A stretch of DNA of 64,000 bases from an uncultured Bacteroides sp. (GCF_900547205.1 NZ_URFY01000014.1:21944-85943); one strand, 5' to 3'. Shown: positions 53,849 through 63,935, counted from the stretch's first letter. Notes: generated by a model from the sequence alone, not told the origin. Made by a program: numbers and translations.

Positions 53849-54406
53849 TTAGTCTTTTTTAGCGTTTTTAAAAGGTAAACCGAATTCCTTCAGCAAAGCA
53901 TACCCTTCTTCATCTGTTTCCGCAGATGTTACAAAGGTAATATTCATTCCGAGAATTCTCGTAATACTATCGATATTTATTTCAGGGAAAATGATTTGTT
54001 CCTGAATACCAAGGGTATAGTTACCTTTACCATCAAACTTACTTTCGATACCTTTGAAGTCACGAATACGAGGAAGAGCTACACGAACCAATTTTTCAAG
54101 GAATTCGTACATTCTTTCACGACGTAAAGTTACCATAACACCAATCGGCATTTTTTTACGCAACTTAAAGTTCGCGATATCTTTACGAGAAATGGTAGCT
54201 ACAGCCTTCTGACCTGTAATAGCTGTCATTTCATTGATTGCAACCTCAATAATCTTCTTATCGGCAACAGCCATACCTAAACCTTGATTGATAACAATCT
54301 TCTTAAGTACGGGTACCTGCATTGTAGAAGAATACTGGAACTGTGATTTCAATGCAGGTGCTATACGCTCTGCATATTCTTTCTTAAGACTAGCAGTATT
54401 ACTCAT
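53849..54406 (-). CDS. rplE: 50S ribosomal protein L5
   Basis: A 185-residue protein contacting 5S rRNA and the P-site tRNA: VPVLKKIVINQGLGMAVADK is the L5 signature and LGIQEQIIFPEINIDSITRI lies near the end. Its ATG shares one base with the rplX stop (TAATG), so translation is coupled. Confidence 0.99.
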   Translation of the reverse strand: MSNTASLKKEYAERIAPALKSQFQYSSTMQVPVLKKIVINQGLGMAVADKKIIEVAINEMTAITGQKAVATISRKDIANFKLRKKMPIGVMVTLRRERMYEFLEKLVRVALPRIRDFKGIESKFDGKGNYTLGIQEQIIFPEINIDSITRILGMNITFVTSAETDEEGYALLKEFGLPFKNAKKD

Positions 54407-54729
54407 TACTTAATCTCCTCTCCTGATTTTTTAGAATAACGCACTAAAGTTCCTTCTTCAGAACTCTTTCTTCTCCCAATACGCGTTGCTTTACCAGTCT
54501 TTGGATCAACCGGGTTCAAGTTTGAAATGTGGATAGAAGCTTCTTGCTTCACAATACCACCTTGCGGATTCTTTGCATTTGGTTTTGTGCTCTTAGATAC
54601 CATATTGATACCTTCCACAAACGCACGTCCTTCTTTAACAAGAACCTTCAATACACGACCAGTTTTGCCCTTGTCTTCACCAGCATTTACGTAAACTGTG
54701 TCGCCTTTTTTAATATGTAATTTACTCAT
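54406..54729 (-). CDS. rplX: 50S ribosomal protein L24
   Basis: A 107-residue protein with the KOW motif KKGDTVYVNAGEDKGKTGRV and the C-terminal GKATRIGRRKSSEEGTLVRY. It is an early 23S assembly initiator. It overlaps rplE by one base. Confidence 0.99.
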   Translation of the reverse strand: MSKLHIKKGDTVYVNAGEDKGKTGRVLKVLVKEGRAFVEGINMVSKSTKPNAKNPQGGIVKQEASIHISNLNPVDPKTGKATRIGRRKSSEEGTLVRYSKKSGEEIK

Positions 54730-54749
54730 TACTTAAATCTTTTACAAAA

Positions 54750-55115
54750 TTAAAGTACCTCAGGCGCAAGTGACACAACTTTCATGTTTGTAGCACGAAG
54801 TTCTCTTGCTACAGGACCGAAAATACGACTTCCTCTAATTTCACCTGCATTATTCAACAACACGCAAGCATTATCATCAAAACGTATATAAGAACCATCA
54901 GGACGACGGATTTCTTTCTTCGTACGTACAATCAAAGCCTTTGATACTGCACCTTTTTTAACATCACTCGAAGGGATCACGCTCTTTACAGAAACAACGA
55001 TTACATCCCCCACTGAAGCGTAACGACGACCTGTGCCACCCAAAACGCGGATACACAAAGCCTCTTTAGCTCCACTGTTATCACATACTGTAAGTCTGGA
55101 TTCTACTTGTATCAT
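54750..55115 (-). CDS. rplN: 50S ribosomal protein L14
   Basis: A 121-residue protein: MIQVESRLTVCDNSGAKEAL and the signature GSYIRFDDNACVLLNNAGEI, GSRIFGPVARELR. It lies at the subunit interface. Normal length. Confidence 0.99.
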   Translation of the reverse strand: MIQVESRLTVCDNSGAKEALCIRVLGGTGRRYASVGDVIVVSVKSVIPSSDVKKGAVSKALIVRTKKEIRRPDGSYIRFDDNACVLLNNAGEIRGSRIFGPVARELRATNMKVVSLAPEVL

Positions 55116-55117
55116 AA

Positions 55118-55387
55118 TTACTTAGCTCTTTCAATTATTTCTACTAATCTCCATCTTTTAGTCTTGCTCAAAGGACGAGTTTCCATGATGCGTACAGTAT
55201 CACCGATATTGCATTCATTCTTTTCATCATGAGCATGGTACTTCTTCGTCTTACTAACGAACTTACCATATATAGGGTGTTTTTCCTTAAATTTTGAAGC
55301 AACTGTGATAGTCTTATCCATCTTATTGCTCAACACAACCCCTGTTCTTTCTTTTCTTAAATTTCTTGCTTCCATCAAGCTGATCAT
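55118..55387 (-). CDS. rpsQ: 30S ribosomal protein S17
   Basis: An 89-residue OB-fold protein with RKERTGVVLSNKMDKTITVA, KKYHAHDEKNECNIGDTVRI and the C-terminal TRPLSKTKRWRLVEI. Starting at MISLMEARN gives an ATGA overlap with the rpmC stop, a classic coupling arrangement; MEARN four codons later is the alternative. Confidence 0.98.
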   Translation of the reverse strand: MISLMEARNLRKERTGVVLSNKMDKTITVASKFKEKHPIYGKFVSKTKKYHAHDEKNECNIGDTVRIMETRPLSKTKRWRLVEIIERAK

Positions 55388-55581
55388 TTATTGTTAAGTT
55401 CTCTTTGGCGTAGTTCTGTTTTCATACGCGCAATAGTCCTGCGTAATTGTTTGATTTGAGCAGGATTTTCCAAAGGAGAAATAGAATGATTGATAACCAT
55501 TTGGTCATAATTAGCTGTTTCTGCCTCTACTCTTTCTACTAAATCACTAGTAGTCATTTCTTTAATTTCTGCAATTTTCAT
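55384..55581 (-). CDS. rpmC: 50S ribosomal protein L29
   Basis: A 65-residue helical-hairpin protein: MKIAEIKEMTTSDLVERVEA and IKQLRRTIARMKTELRQREL. It sits near the tunnel exit where SRP and trigger factor dock. It overlaps rpsQ by four bases. Confidence 0.98.
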   Translation of the reverse strand: MKIAEIKEMTTSDLVERVEAETANYDQMVINHSISPLENPAQIKQLRRTIARMKTELRQRELNNK

Positions 55582-55586
55582 AACAC

Positions 55587-56021
55587 TTACGCATTTTGAT
55601 TTTGAATATCATAATCACGTCTTACGACAAACTTCGTTGTAATAGGAAGTTTTTGCGCAGCTAAGCGCAAAGCTTCTTTCGCGATTTCGTAAGATACTCC
55701 TTCAGCTTCAATAATAATTCTACCTGGAGTCACAGGAGCCACAAATCCCTCGGGAGCACCTTTACCTTTACCCATACGTACATCGGCAGGTTTTCTTGTA
55801 ATAGGTTTATCCGGGAATATACGGATCCAGATCTGTCCTTGACGTTGCATATATCTTGTTACTGCAATACGAGCAGCTTCAATCTGACGGCCTGTAATCC
55901 ACTTAGTCTCCAAAGCCTTTATGCCAAAAGAACCGAAGGCCAACTGGTTGCCTCTTTGGGCAACACCTTTTTGACGGCCTTTTTGTTGTCTTCTGAATTT
56001 TGTCTTTTTCGGTTGTAACAT
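55587..56021 (-). CDS. rplP: 50S ribosomal protein L16
   Basis: A 144-residue protein: MLQPKKTKFRRQQKGRQKGV and the signatures ARIAVTRYMQRQGQIWIRIF and RMGKGKGAPEGFVAPVTPGR. It binds near the A site and 5S rRNA. Normal length. Confidence 0.99.
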   Translation of the reverse strand: MLQPKKTKFRRQQKGRQKGVAQRGNQLAFGSFGIKALETKWITGRQIEAARIAVTRYMQRQGQIWIRIFPDKPITRKPADVRMGKGKGAPEGFVAPVTPGRIIIEAEGVSYEIAKEALRLAAQKLPITTKFVVRRDYDIQNQNA

Positions 56022-56044
56022 AGTTTCCTAAAATTCAAATTCGT

Positions 56045-56776
56045 TTAGCGATTATTTTTCTTTCTTTTGAAGTTCTTTCCGCCGTTGTTTCCACCATTGT
56101 TTCCACGACCACTTTCTTTGCTTTGCGTAAAGTTCGGAGCTAATTCTCTCTTACCAAATACTTCACCTCTACAAATCCAAACTTTGATACCTAAAAGACC
56201 TACCTTAGTCAATGCTTCTGCATGACAGTAGTCGATATCAGCTCTGAAAGTGTGCAACGGAGTTCTTCCTTCTTTATACATTTCAGAACGAGCCATTTCA
56301 GCTCCATTCAAACGTCCTGAAATCTGAATTTTGATACCTTCAGCACCCATACGCATTGTGTTTGCGATAGCCATCTTGATGGCACGGCGATAGGCAATTT
56401 TACCTTCAACTTGGCGAGCAATGTTGTTTGCAACAATCACAGCATCCAGTTCCGGTCTCTTCACTTCAAAGATATTGATTTGAATATCTTTGTCGGTAAC
56501 CTTCTTCAACTCCTCTTTTAACTTATCAACTTCTTGGCCACCTTTACCGATAATAATACCCGGGCGAGCAGTACAAACAGTAATAGTAACGAGCTTCAGC
56601 GTACGTTCAATTACGATTCTTGATACACTTGCCTTTGCAAGTCTTGCATTAAGATATTTACGGATTTTGCTATCTTCCAGCAAAGAATCACCGTAATCAT
56701 TTCCACCATACCAGTTAGAATCCCATCCTCTGATAATTCCTAAACGGTTGCTTATTGGATTAACTTTTTGTCCCAT
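56045..56776 (-). CDS. rpsC: 30S ribosomal protein S3 with Gly/Asn-rich tail
   Basis: A 243-residue protein: MGQKVNPISNRLGIIRGWDS, KH domain (TARPGIIIGKGGQEVDKLKE) and the C-terminal domain YCHAEALTKVGLLGIKVWIC. The last about 25 residues are an unusual low-complexity tail (GRGNNGGNNGGKNFKRKKNN), probably mobile. S3 lines the mRNA entry tunnel. Confidence 0.99.
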   Translation of the reverse strand: MGQKVNPISNRLGIIRGWDSNWYGGNDYGDSLLEDSKIRKYLNARLAKASVSRIVIERTLKLVTITVCTARPGIIIGKGGQEVDKLKEELKKVTDKDIQINIFEVKRPELDAVIVANNIARQVEGKIAYRRAIKMAIANTMRMGAEGIKIQISGRLNGAEMARSEMYKEGRTPLHTFRADIDYCHAEALTKVGLLGIKVWICRGEVFGKRELAPNFTQSKESGRGNNGGNNGGKNFKRKKNNR

Positions 56777-56781
56777 CTACC

Positions 56782-57192
56782 TTAATTTTGATCTTCGTTA
56801 TTACTTTTAGCACCAACGAACAATGTTACGTGATTTGAACGTTTGCGAATTCTATAACCTCTACCCTGCGGTGCCGGTCTCATTCTTTTGAGTGTAGCGC
56901 CACCATCAACAAAAATCTTAGTTACGAATAATTCGCCGCTTTCTGCTTTACGTTCGTTTTTCTGTTCCCAGTTAGCAATTGCAGAGCGAAGCAATTTTTC
57001 TACTCTTGCAGCAGCTTCTTTTGAAGAAAATTTCAAAACACCAAGTGCTCTGTTCACTTCCATTCCACGAATCATGTCTGCTACCAGACGCATCTTACGC
57101 GGAGAAGTAGGAACATTTTGCAATTTAGCAAAATACATGGTCTTAAGGGCTTCTTTTCTTTTTTCAGCCGATATTTTTTTTCTTGCTCCCAT
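56782..57192 (-). CDS. rplV: 50S ribosomal protein L22
   Basis: A 136-residue protein: NVPTSPRKMRLVADMIRGME near the N-terminus and the tunnel-loop and signature region DGGATLKRMRPAPQGRGYRI. Its beta-hairpin lines the exit tunnel. The N-terminus (MGARKKISAEKRKEALKTMY) is about 20 residues longer than in E. coli. Confidence 0.99.
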   Translation of the reverse strand: MGARKKISAEKRKEALKTMYFAKLQNVPTSPRKMRLVADMIRGMEVNRALGVLKFSSKEAAARVEKLLRSAIANWEQKNERKAESGELFVTKIFVDGGATLKRMRPAPQGRGYRIRKRSNHVTLFVGAKSNNEDQN

Positions 57193-57227
57193 TATATTTA
57201 TTACTTTATTATTTCAAATAAATCCTG

Positions 57228-57497
57228 TTATCTTTTCTTGTTACCAGCGTGTCCTCTGAATGTACGAGTTGGAGCAAATTCGCCCAACTTGTGTCCTACC
57301 ATATTCTCGGTAACATAAACAGGAATAAATTTATTTCCATTGTGAACTGCAACTGTATGGCCTACAAAATCAGGCGAAATCATTGAAGCTCTGGCCCAAG
57401 TCTTTACTACGACTTTCTTGCCAGATTCATTCATGGCAAAAATTCTCTTTTCAAGCTTTACGTTAATATATGGACCTTTTTTTAATGAACGACTCAT
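57228..57497 (-). CDS. rpsS: 30S ribosomal protein S19
   Basis: An 89-residue protein: MSRSLKKGPYINVKLEKRIF and the signature GHKLGEFAPTRTFRGHAG. It works with S13 in the 30S head. Normal length. Confidence 0.99.
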   Translation of the reverse strand: MSRSLKKGPYINVKLEKRIFAMNESGKKVVVKTWARASMISPDFVGHTVAVHNGNKFIPVYVTENMVGHKLGEFAPTRTFRGHAGNKKR

Positions 57498-57517
57498 AGT
57501 TTACTCAATTAATCAGA

Positions 57518-58342
<825 letters not shown>

Positions 58343-58347
58343 TTTTA

Positions 58348-58638
58348 TTAAATATTGCTATAAAAATCAATAGTATCTCCTTCTTTCAATGTCACGACTG
58401 CTTTCTTAAATGCATTCGTACGACCATTGATGATACCTGCTTTGGTATAACGGCTCTTATTTTTGCCTGCATACTTTGCAGTATTTACATCAACGACTGT
58501 AACATTATAAAGAGCTTCAACTTCCTTCTTAATTTCCAGTTTGTTAGCATCAGGACGCACAATAAAGCCGAAGCGATTCAGCTTATCAGTAATTGCAGTC
58601 ATTTTCTCTGTCACCAACGGTTTAATAATAATTCCCAT
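58348..58638 (-). CDS. rplW: 50S ribosomal protein L23
   Basis: A 96-residue protein: MGIIIKPLVTEKMTAITDKL, NKLEIKKEVEALYNVTVVDV and a closing strand GDTIDFYSNI. It is the docking site for trigger factor and SRP at the tunnel exit. Confidence 0.99.
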   Translation of the reverse strand: MGIIIKPLVTEKMTAITDKLNRFGFIVRPDANKLEIKKEVEALYNVTVVDVNTAKYAGKNKSRYTKAGIINGRTNAFKKAVVTLKEGDTIDFYSNI

Positions 58639-58654
58639 TATTTAAGCCTCCTTT

Positions 58655-59281
58655 TTAAATTAAGATATTGTCAATAGCCTTCAAAGAGTTCTCAGTAAGC
58701 ATAACAACTCCAGCATTTAATACTCTGTAAGTATTTAATCCTGAGACAGTCTGCACATTCGCACTCTCGATGTTACGAGCTGACAAATATACGTTTTTAT
58801 TTGCTTCCGGTAAAACAACAAGTAGCTTTTTATCGGAAACTTTAAGATTTTTTGTCATTGCAACGAAATCCTTCGTCTTAGGAGCTTCAAAATTGAAATC
58901 TTCAACGACAACGATTGCGTTATTTTGCGCTTTATAAGACAAAGCAGACTTACGAGCCAATGTCTTAACTTTTTTATTCAACTTAAAGAAGTAGTCTCTT
59001 GGCTTAGGACCAAAAACGCGTGCACCACCTACAAGAACCGGTGAATTCATATCACCACGACGTGCTCCACCACCACCTTTCTGGCGACCAATCTTGCGAG
59101 TAGAACCGCTGATTTCACTTCTTTCTTTTGACTTATGAGTACCCTGACGCTGATTAGCCATAAATTGTTTTACGTCCAAATAGATAGCGTGGTCGTTGGG
59201 CTCAATTCCGAAGATAGATTCGTTTAACGTAACCTTTCTCCCAGTGTCTTCACCTTTAATGTTATATACGTTAACTTCCAT
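58655..59281 (-). CDS. rplD: 50S ribosomal protein L4
   Basis: A 208-residue protein: NVYNIKGEDTGRKVTLNESI, the tunnel-loop region STRKIGRQKGGGGARRGDMN and the Rossmann-like body KTLARKSALSYKAQNNAIVV. In E. coli L4 represses the S10 operon; no such leader is identified here. It overlaps the rplC stop by one base. Confidence 0.99.
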   Translation of the reverse strand: MEVNVYNIKGEDTGRKVTLNESIFGIEPNDHAIYLDVKQFMANQRQGTHKSKERSEISGSTRKIGRQKGGGGARRGDMNSPVLVGGARVFGPKPRDYFFKLNKKVKTLARKSALSYKAQNNAIVVVEDFNFEAPKTKDFVAMTKNLKVSDKKLLVVLPEANKNVYLSARNIESANVQTVSGLNTYRVLNAGVVMLTENSLKAIDNILI

Positions 59282-59898
59282 TATTTCTCAATTAATACGA
59301 TTGAACCTTTGCAACCCGGGATAGAACCTTTAATCAAAAGGAGGTTATGATCCGCGATTACTTTTAATACCTGCAAGTTTTGTACAGTGACTCTGTCACC
59401 ACCAAGTTGTCCACCCATGCGCATTCCTTTGAATACTTTTGCAGGGTATGAACAAGCACCGATAGAACCCGGTTTACGAGCGCGGTTGTGCTGACCGTGA
59501 GTAGCTTGACCTACACCACCAAAACCATGTCTTTTTACTACACCCTGAAAACCTTTACCTTTAGAAGTTCCAACAACGTCAACATAGTTAGCATCATTAA
59601 ACATTTCCACAGTAATGGTATCACCCAGATTCAATTCTGTTTCAAACTCTTTGAACTCAGCCAAGTGTCTCTTCGGCGTTACTCCTGCTCTTTTGAAGTG
59701 ACCCATCAACGGTTTAGTTGTATGCTTTTCCTTTTTGTCTTGGAAACCCAACTGAACAGCTGCATAGCCATCTTTCTCTACAGTTTTAACTTGAGTAACA
59801 ACACAAGGACCTGCTTCGATAACAGTGCATGGTACGTTTTTACCATCGGCACTGAAAACGGATGTCATTCCGATTTTTTTTCCTAATAATCCTGGCAT
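59281..59898 (-). CDS. rplC: 50S ribosomal protein L3
   Basis: A 205-residue protein: MPGLLGKKIGMTSVFSADGK and the L3 signature FGGVGQATHGQHNRARKPGS. Its long loop reaches the peptidyl transferase centre. It lies 18 bases after rpsJ. Confidence 0.99.
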   Translation of the reverse strand: MPGLLGKKIGMTSVFSADGKNVPCTVIEAGPCVVTQVKTVEKDGYAAVQLGFQDKKEKHTTKPLMGHFKRAGVTPKRHLAEFKEFETELNLGDTITVEMFNDANYVDVVGTSKGKGFQGVVKRHGFGGVGQATHGQHNRARKPGSIGACSYPAKVFKGMRMGGQLGGDRVTVQNLQVLKVIADHNLLLIKGSIPGCKGSIVLIEK

Positions 59899-59916
59899 TT
59901 CACTAATTTTTAATTA

Positions 59917-60222
59917 TCAAACTTTAATTTCTACTTCCACACCACTTGGCAATTCCAACTTCATCAGAGCGTCTACTGTCTTAGCTGTTGAGCTATAAAT
60001 GTCGATCAATCTCTTATAAGAAGAGAGTTCAAACTGCTCACGAGACTTTTTATTAACGAAAGTCGAACGGTTTACAGTAAAGATACGCTTGTGCGTAGGA
60101 AGAGGAATTGGACCACTAACAATAGCACCTGTAGCCTTTACAGTTCTTACAATTTTCTCAGCTGATTTGTCAACCAAGTTGTGGTCGTAAGATTTCAATT
60201 TAATTCTAATTTTCTGACTCAT
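59917..60222 (-). CDS. rpsJ: 30S ribosomal protein S10
   Basis: A 101-residue protein: KIRIKLKSYDHNLVDKSAEK and the S10 signature GPIPLPTHKRIFTVNRSTFV. It is also the NusE transcription factor. First gene of the S10 segment, separated from fusA by a hairpin-containing gap of 79 bases with no tuf gene. Confidence 0.99.
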   Translation of the reverse strand: MSQKIRIKLKSYDHNLVDKSAEKIVRTVKATGAIVSGPIPLPTHKRIFTVNRSTFVNKKSREQFELSSYKRLIDIYSSTAKTVDALMKLELPSGVEVEIKV

Positions 60223-60257
60223 TATTTTTTTAAATTTAAATAGTTATATAAGATAAA

Positions 60258-60293
60258 GCGGCAGGCTAAGAGTCATTCGCTAGCCTGCTGCCT
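60258..60293 (-). terminator. Hairpin between fusA and rpsJ (possible attenuator)
   Basis: GCAGGCTA (60261-60268) pairs with TAGCCTGC (60281-60288); partial pairing extends outward. On the minus strand it follows fusA by about 15 bases and is followed by GCTTTATCTT, a modest T-rich run. It may partly end transcription between the str and S10 segments. Confidence 0.55.
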
Positions 60294-60301
60294 TAGTTAT
60301 T

Positions 60302-62419
60302 TTAGAGTAAATCAGCACGTCCCTTCACTTCATCCAATACTGCCTTAGCAATAGAAGTAGAAACTTGAGCGTGATGAGAGTAAACCATTGATGAAGTTGC
60401 ACGACCTGAAGTGATAGTACGTAACGCTGTTACATAACCAAACATTTCAGCCAGCGGAACCATTGCTTTCACGATGCGAGCACCAGAACGGCTAGACTCC
60501 ATACCTTCAACTTGTCCACGACGTTTATTCAAGTCACCGATAACATCACCCATATTTTCTTCCGGAGTTACAACTTCCAGCTTCATGATAGGTTCCATCA
60601 ATACAGGACCTGCCTTAGCACAAGCATTCTTGTAAGCTTGGATAGCACAGATTTCGAAAGACAACTGATCAGAGTCAACTGGATGGAAAGAACCATCAAG
60701 TAAAGTCACCTTCAATGAATCGAGCGGATAGCCTGCCAATACACCATTCTTCATAGCGCTCGTGAAACCTTTCTGAACTGAAGGAATAAATTCCTTAGGA
60801 ATGTTACCCCCCTTCACTTCGTCGATAAACTGCAATCCACCTTCTTTGAATTCTTCATCAACAGGACCAATATTAACAATGATATCAGCAAATTTACCAC
60901 GACCACCAGACTGTTTCTTATAAACCTCACGAAGATTAACTGTCTTAGTGATAGCTTCCTTATAGTTAACCTGCGGTTTACCCTGATTACATTCCACCTT
61001 GAACTCACGTTTCAGACGGTCAATAATGATATCCAAGTGAAGCTCACCCATCCCAGAGATAACTGTCTGACCAGTTTGTTCGTCAGTTTTTACTGTAAAC
61101 GTCGGGTCTTCTTCAGCCAGTTTAGCCAAACCGTTAGACAATTTATCCATATCCTTCTGGGTCTTAGGCTCAACTGCGATACCAATTACCGGTTCCGGGA
61201 AATCCATAGATTCGAGAACAATCGGAGCTGTCTCATCACACAAAGTATCACCAGTGTGAATATCTTTAAATCCAACGCCTGCACCAATATCACCAGCACC
61301 AATCACTTCAACAGGATTCTGTTTATTTGAGTGCATCTGGAACAGACGAGAAACACGTTCTTTCTTACCAGAGCGAGAGTTGTAGATATAAGAACCAGCT
61401 TCAATCTTACCTGAATATACACGGAAGAAAGTCAAACGACCTACATAAGGGTCAGTAGCGATTTTAAATGCAAGAGCAGAAGTCTTGTCATCATCACTCG
61501 GTTTACGATCTTCTTCAGCACCAGTATCAGGATTTGTACCAATTACATTCTCAGTATCCAACGGAGAAGGCAAGAAAGCACAAACATAGTCAAGCAATGT
61601 CTGAACACCTTTATTCTTGAAAGAAGAACCGCAAAGCATCGGAACAACAGCCATTTGAACAGTTGCATTACGGAGAGCTCTCAATACTTCTTCTTCAGTA
61701 ATAGTAGAAGGATCATCGAAATATTTCTCCATCAAAGCATCATCAAATTCAGCTACTTTTTCGAGCATTTTGTCCCTCCATTCGTTAGCTTCATCAATAA
61801 GGTCAGCAGGTATTTCTTCTACACTGTAATCGGCTCCCATTGTTTCATCATGCCAATAGATAGCTTTCATCTTAACCAAGTCAACCAGACCTTTGAAAGA
61901 CTCTTCAGCACCGATAGGAACAACGATCGGACACGGATTAGCACCCAAAACAGCCTTCATCTGACGCACAACTTCAAAGAAGTCAGCACCAGAACGGTCC
62001 ATCTTGTTTACGTATGCGATACGAGGCACGTTATATTTGTCTGCTTGACGCCAAACTGTTTCTGATTGAGGTTCTACGCCACCTACCGCACAGTAAGCAG
62101 CTACAGCACCATCAAGGATACGCAGTGAACGCTCTACTTCAGCAGTAAAGTCTACGTGTCCCGGAGTATCAATCAAGTTAATTTTGTATGTATCACCAGC
62201 ATATTGCCATCTTGTGGTTGTTGCTGCGGATGTGATAGTAATACCACGTTCTTGCTCCTGCTCCATCCAGTCCATCGTAGCAGCACCATCATGTACTTCA
62301 CCAATTTTGTGAGTCAATCCAGTGTAGAACAGAATACGTTCAGAAGTTGTTGTTTTCCCGGCATCGATGTGAGCCATGATACCGATATTACGAGTTAAAT
62401 GTAAATCTTGCTTAGCCAT
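60302..62419 (-). CDS. fusA: Elongation factor G
   Basis: A 705-residue translocase GTPase. G1 is AHIDAGKTTTSERI, G2 EQERGITITSA, G3 INLIDTPGHVDFT and G4 YVNKMDRSGAD. Domains II to V follow, with domain IV GGRGKFADIIVNIGPVDEEF and the C-terminal LAEMFGYVTALRTITSGRAT. It moves tRNA and mRNA after peptide-bond formation and helps ribosome recycling. It lies 49 bases after rpsG, in the str segment. Confidence 0.99.
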   Translation of the reverse strand: MAKQDLHLTRNIGIMAHIDAGKTTTSERILFYTGLTHKIGEVHDGAATMDWMEQEQERGITITSAATTTRWQYAGDTYKINLIDTPGHVDFTAEVERSLRILDGAVAAYCAVGGVEPQSETVWRQADKYNVPRIAYVNKMDRSGADFFEVVRQMKAVLGANPCPIVVPIGAEESFKGLVDLVKMKAIYWHDETMGADYSVEEIPADLIDEANEWRDKMLEKVAEFDDALMEKYFDDPSTITEEEVLRALRNATVQMAVVPMLCGSSFKNKGVQTLLDYVCAFLPSPLDTENVIGTNPDTGAEEDRKPSDDDKTSALAFKIATDPYVGRLTFFRVYSGKIEAGSYIYNSRSGKKERVSRLFQMHSNKQNPVEVIGAGDIGAGVGFKDIHTGDTLCDETAPIVLESMDFPEPVIGIAVEPKTQKDMDKLSNGLAKLAEEDPTFTVKTDEQTGQTVISGMGELHLDIIIDRLKREFKVECNQGKPQVNYKEAITKTVNLREVYKKQSGGRGKFADIIVNIGPVDEEFKEGGLQFIDEVKGGNIPKEFIPSVQKGFTSAMKNGVLAGYPLDSLKVTLLDGSFHPVDSDQLSFEICAIQAYKNACAKAGPVLMEPIMKLEVVTPEENMGDVIGDLNKRRGQVEGMESSRSGARIVKAMVPLAEMFGYVTALRTITSGRATSSMVYSHHAQVSTSIAKAVLDEVKGRADLL

Positions 62420-62468
62420 TTTATAATTTCCTTTACTTTAAGTTTTTAATTGATAGTATCTTATAGTA

Positions 62469-62945
62469 TTAGAATCTAAAATGAGCAAATGCACGGTTAG
62501 CTTCAGCCATTCTATGCATATCTTCTTTACGCTTGTATGCACCACCTTGTTCATTAAAGGCATCCATGATTTCAGCAGCTAACTTATCAGCCATTGATTT
62601 ACCACCTCTTTTACGAGCAAACAGAATCAGATTCTTCATTGAAACAGACTCTTTACGATCCGGACGGATTTCAGTAGGAACTTGGAAAGTTGCACCACCA
62701 ACACGGCGGGACTTTACTTCCACTTGCGGAGTCACATTATCCAAAGCCTTTTTCCAGATTTCGAGAGCAGATTTTTCTTCATTAGGAAGTTTTGCTTTCA
62801 CAGTTTCCAGAGCGGCATAAAAGATTTCATAAGATGCATTCTTTTTGCCATCATACATCAAATGGTTTACAAACTTAGAAACCTTTTGGTCATTAAACAC
62901 AGGATCCGGAAGGATAACGCGTTTTTTGGGTTTTGCTTTTCTCAT
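62469..62945 (-). CDS. rpsG: 30S ribosomal protein S7
   Basis: A 158-residue protein: [20 protein letters not shown] opens it and [20 protein letters not shown] is the S7 signature. The open frame runs 21 codons further upstream ([11 protein letters not shown]...), but S7 proteins start at this MRK, and the extra codons lie in the gap after rpsL. S7 nucleates the 30S head. Confidence 0.98.
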
Positions 62946-63088
62946 TTGTTTGAAAAATAATGTTTTTGTTCTTGGTTGTCTACTTCTTGACTTCTTCAAC
63001 TCTCCCACCGGAGAATTTACTCAACCTTTAGCATTTCCAACAAACTAAAACGTAAGTTATTACTTTAATTTTAATTAGATTTTAATCG

Positions 63089-63490
63089 TTATTTTTTCTT
63101 AGCCGGTGCAGCTTGTCCTGGTTTCGGACGTTTAGCTCCGTACTTAGAACGTCTTTGAGTACGACCAGCAACACCTGCTGTATCAAGTGTTCCACGTACA
63201 ATGTGGTAACGTACACCCGGAAGGTCTTTCACACGACCACCACGTACCAAAACGATTGAGTGTTCCTGCAAGTTGTGTCCTTCTCCCGGTATGTATGAGT
63301 TCACCTCTTTTTGGTTAGTCAAACGTACACGAGCTACTTTACGCATTGCAGAGTTCGGCTTCTTCGGAGTAGTAGTATATACTCTCACGCAAACGCCACG
63401 TCTTTGAGGACATGAGTCCAAGGCTGGAGATTTACTTTTCTCCACCAGCACTTCGCGTCCTTTTCTTACTAATTGCTGAATTGTAGGCAT
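63089..63490 (-). CDS. rpsL: 30S ribosomal protein S12
   Basis: A 133-residue protein: MPTIQQLVRKGREVLVEKSK, the decoding-site loop TTPKKPNSAMRKVARVRLTN (Lys at the position where streptomycin resistance arises) and GRVKDLPGVRYHIVRGTLDT. First gene of the ribosomal block; it has a Bacteroides promoter just upstream. The tail is Lys/Pro/Ala-rich. A 143-base gap without a gene separates it from rpsG. Confidence 0.99.
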   Translation of the reverse strand: MPTIQQLVRKGREVLVEKSKSPALDSCPQRRGVCVRVYTTTPKKPNSAMRKVARVRLTNQKEVNSYIPGEGHNLQEHSIVLVRGGRVKDLPGVRYHIVRGTLDTAGVAGRTQRRSKYGAKRPKPGQAAPAKKK

Positions 63491-63552
63491 TTTAATTGTT
63501 TTTTGATTTATATTATTGTTATATTAATTTCGTAACTATACATTTTGGGCTG

Positions 63553-63582
63553 CAAAAATACGAATAATATTTGAATATTCAA
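63553..63582 (-). promoter_or_regulatory. Promoter of the ribosomal operon
   Basis: Minus strand: TTG (63580-63582), a 19-base spacer, then TATTTTTG (63553-63560), agreeing with the Bacteroides primary-sigma consensus in both elements and spacing. It leaves a leader of about 55 bases before rpsL. Confidence 0.65.
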
Positions 63583-63626
63583 TGCACTACAACTCTTTTT
63601 TATTTTTTAATATTTTGATATCCACC

Positions 63627-63935
63627 TCAGGCCTCGCCTTTTACACCTGTCAAAGGAGGAATATGAGACTCGTCAGCAGTACGTATCGACCCAAACACAC
63701 GCTCATATTTCGCTATGTTATCTTCAAGTGCCCGTAATAAACGTTTGGCGTGTTCAGGAGCAACGATGATGCGAGATTGCACACCTGCCTTCGGTACGCC
63801 CGGCATTACACGTACAAAGTCTAGAATAAACTCAGAACTCGAATGAGTAATTATAGCCAGGTTTGCATATGTTCCTTGTGCTACCTCTTCCTTCAATTCA
63901 ATCTGCAATTGCCCGTTGTTATTTTGTTCTTCCAT
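63627..63935 (-). CDS. DUF3467 domain protein
   Basis: A 102-residue cytoplasmic protein: ELKEEVAQGTYANLAIITHS, then SEFILDFVRVMPGVPKAGVQ, SRIIVAPEHAKRLLRALEDN. This matches the DUF3467 family, common in Bacteroidetes and often found next to the rpoBC/rpsL region. It may act in transcription or translation, but no function is established. It lies upstream of rpsL, separated from it by the operon promoter. The 65 bases to the right edge of the window show no start or certain end of another gene. Confidence 0.85.
   Translation of the reverse strand: MEEQNNNGQLQIELKEEVAQGTYANLAIITHSSSEFILDFVRVMPGVPKAGVQSRIIVAPEHAKRLLRALEDNIAKYERVFGSIRTADESHIPPLTGVKGEA

Noticed and set aside
63491..63626. rpsL and the DUF3467 gene as a single transcription unit
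   Set aside because: A full promoter lies in the gap between them, so at least the ribosomal block can start independently; read-through from upstream is not excluded.
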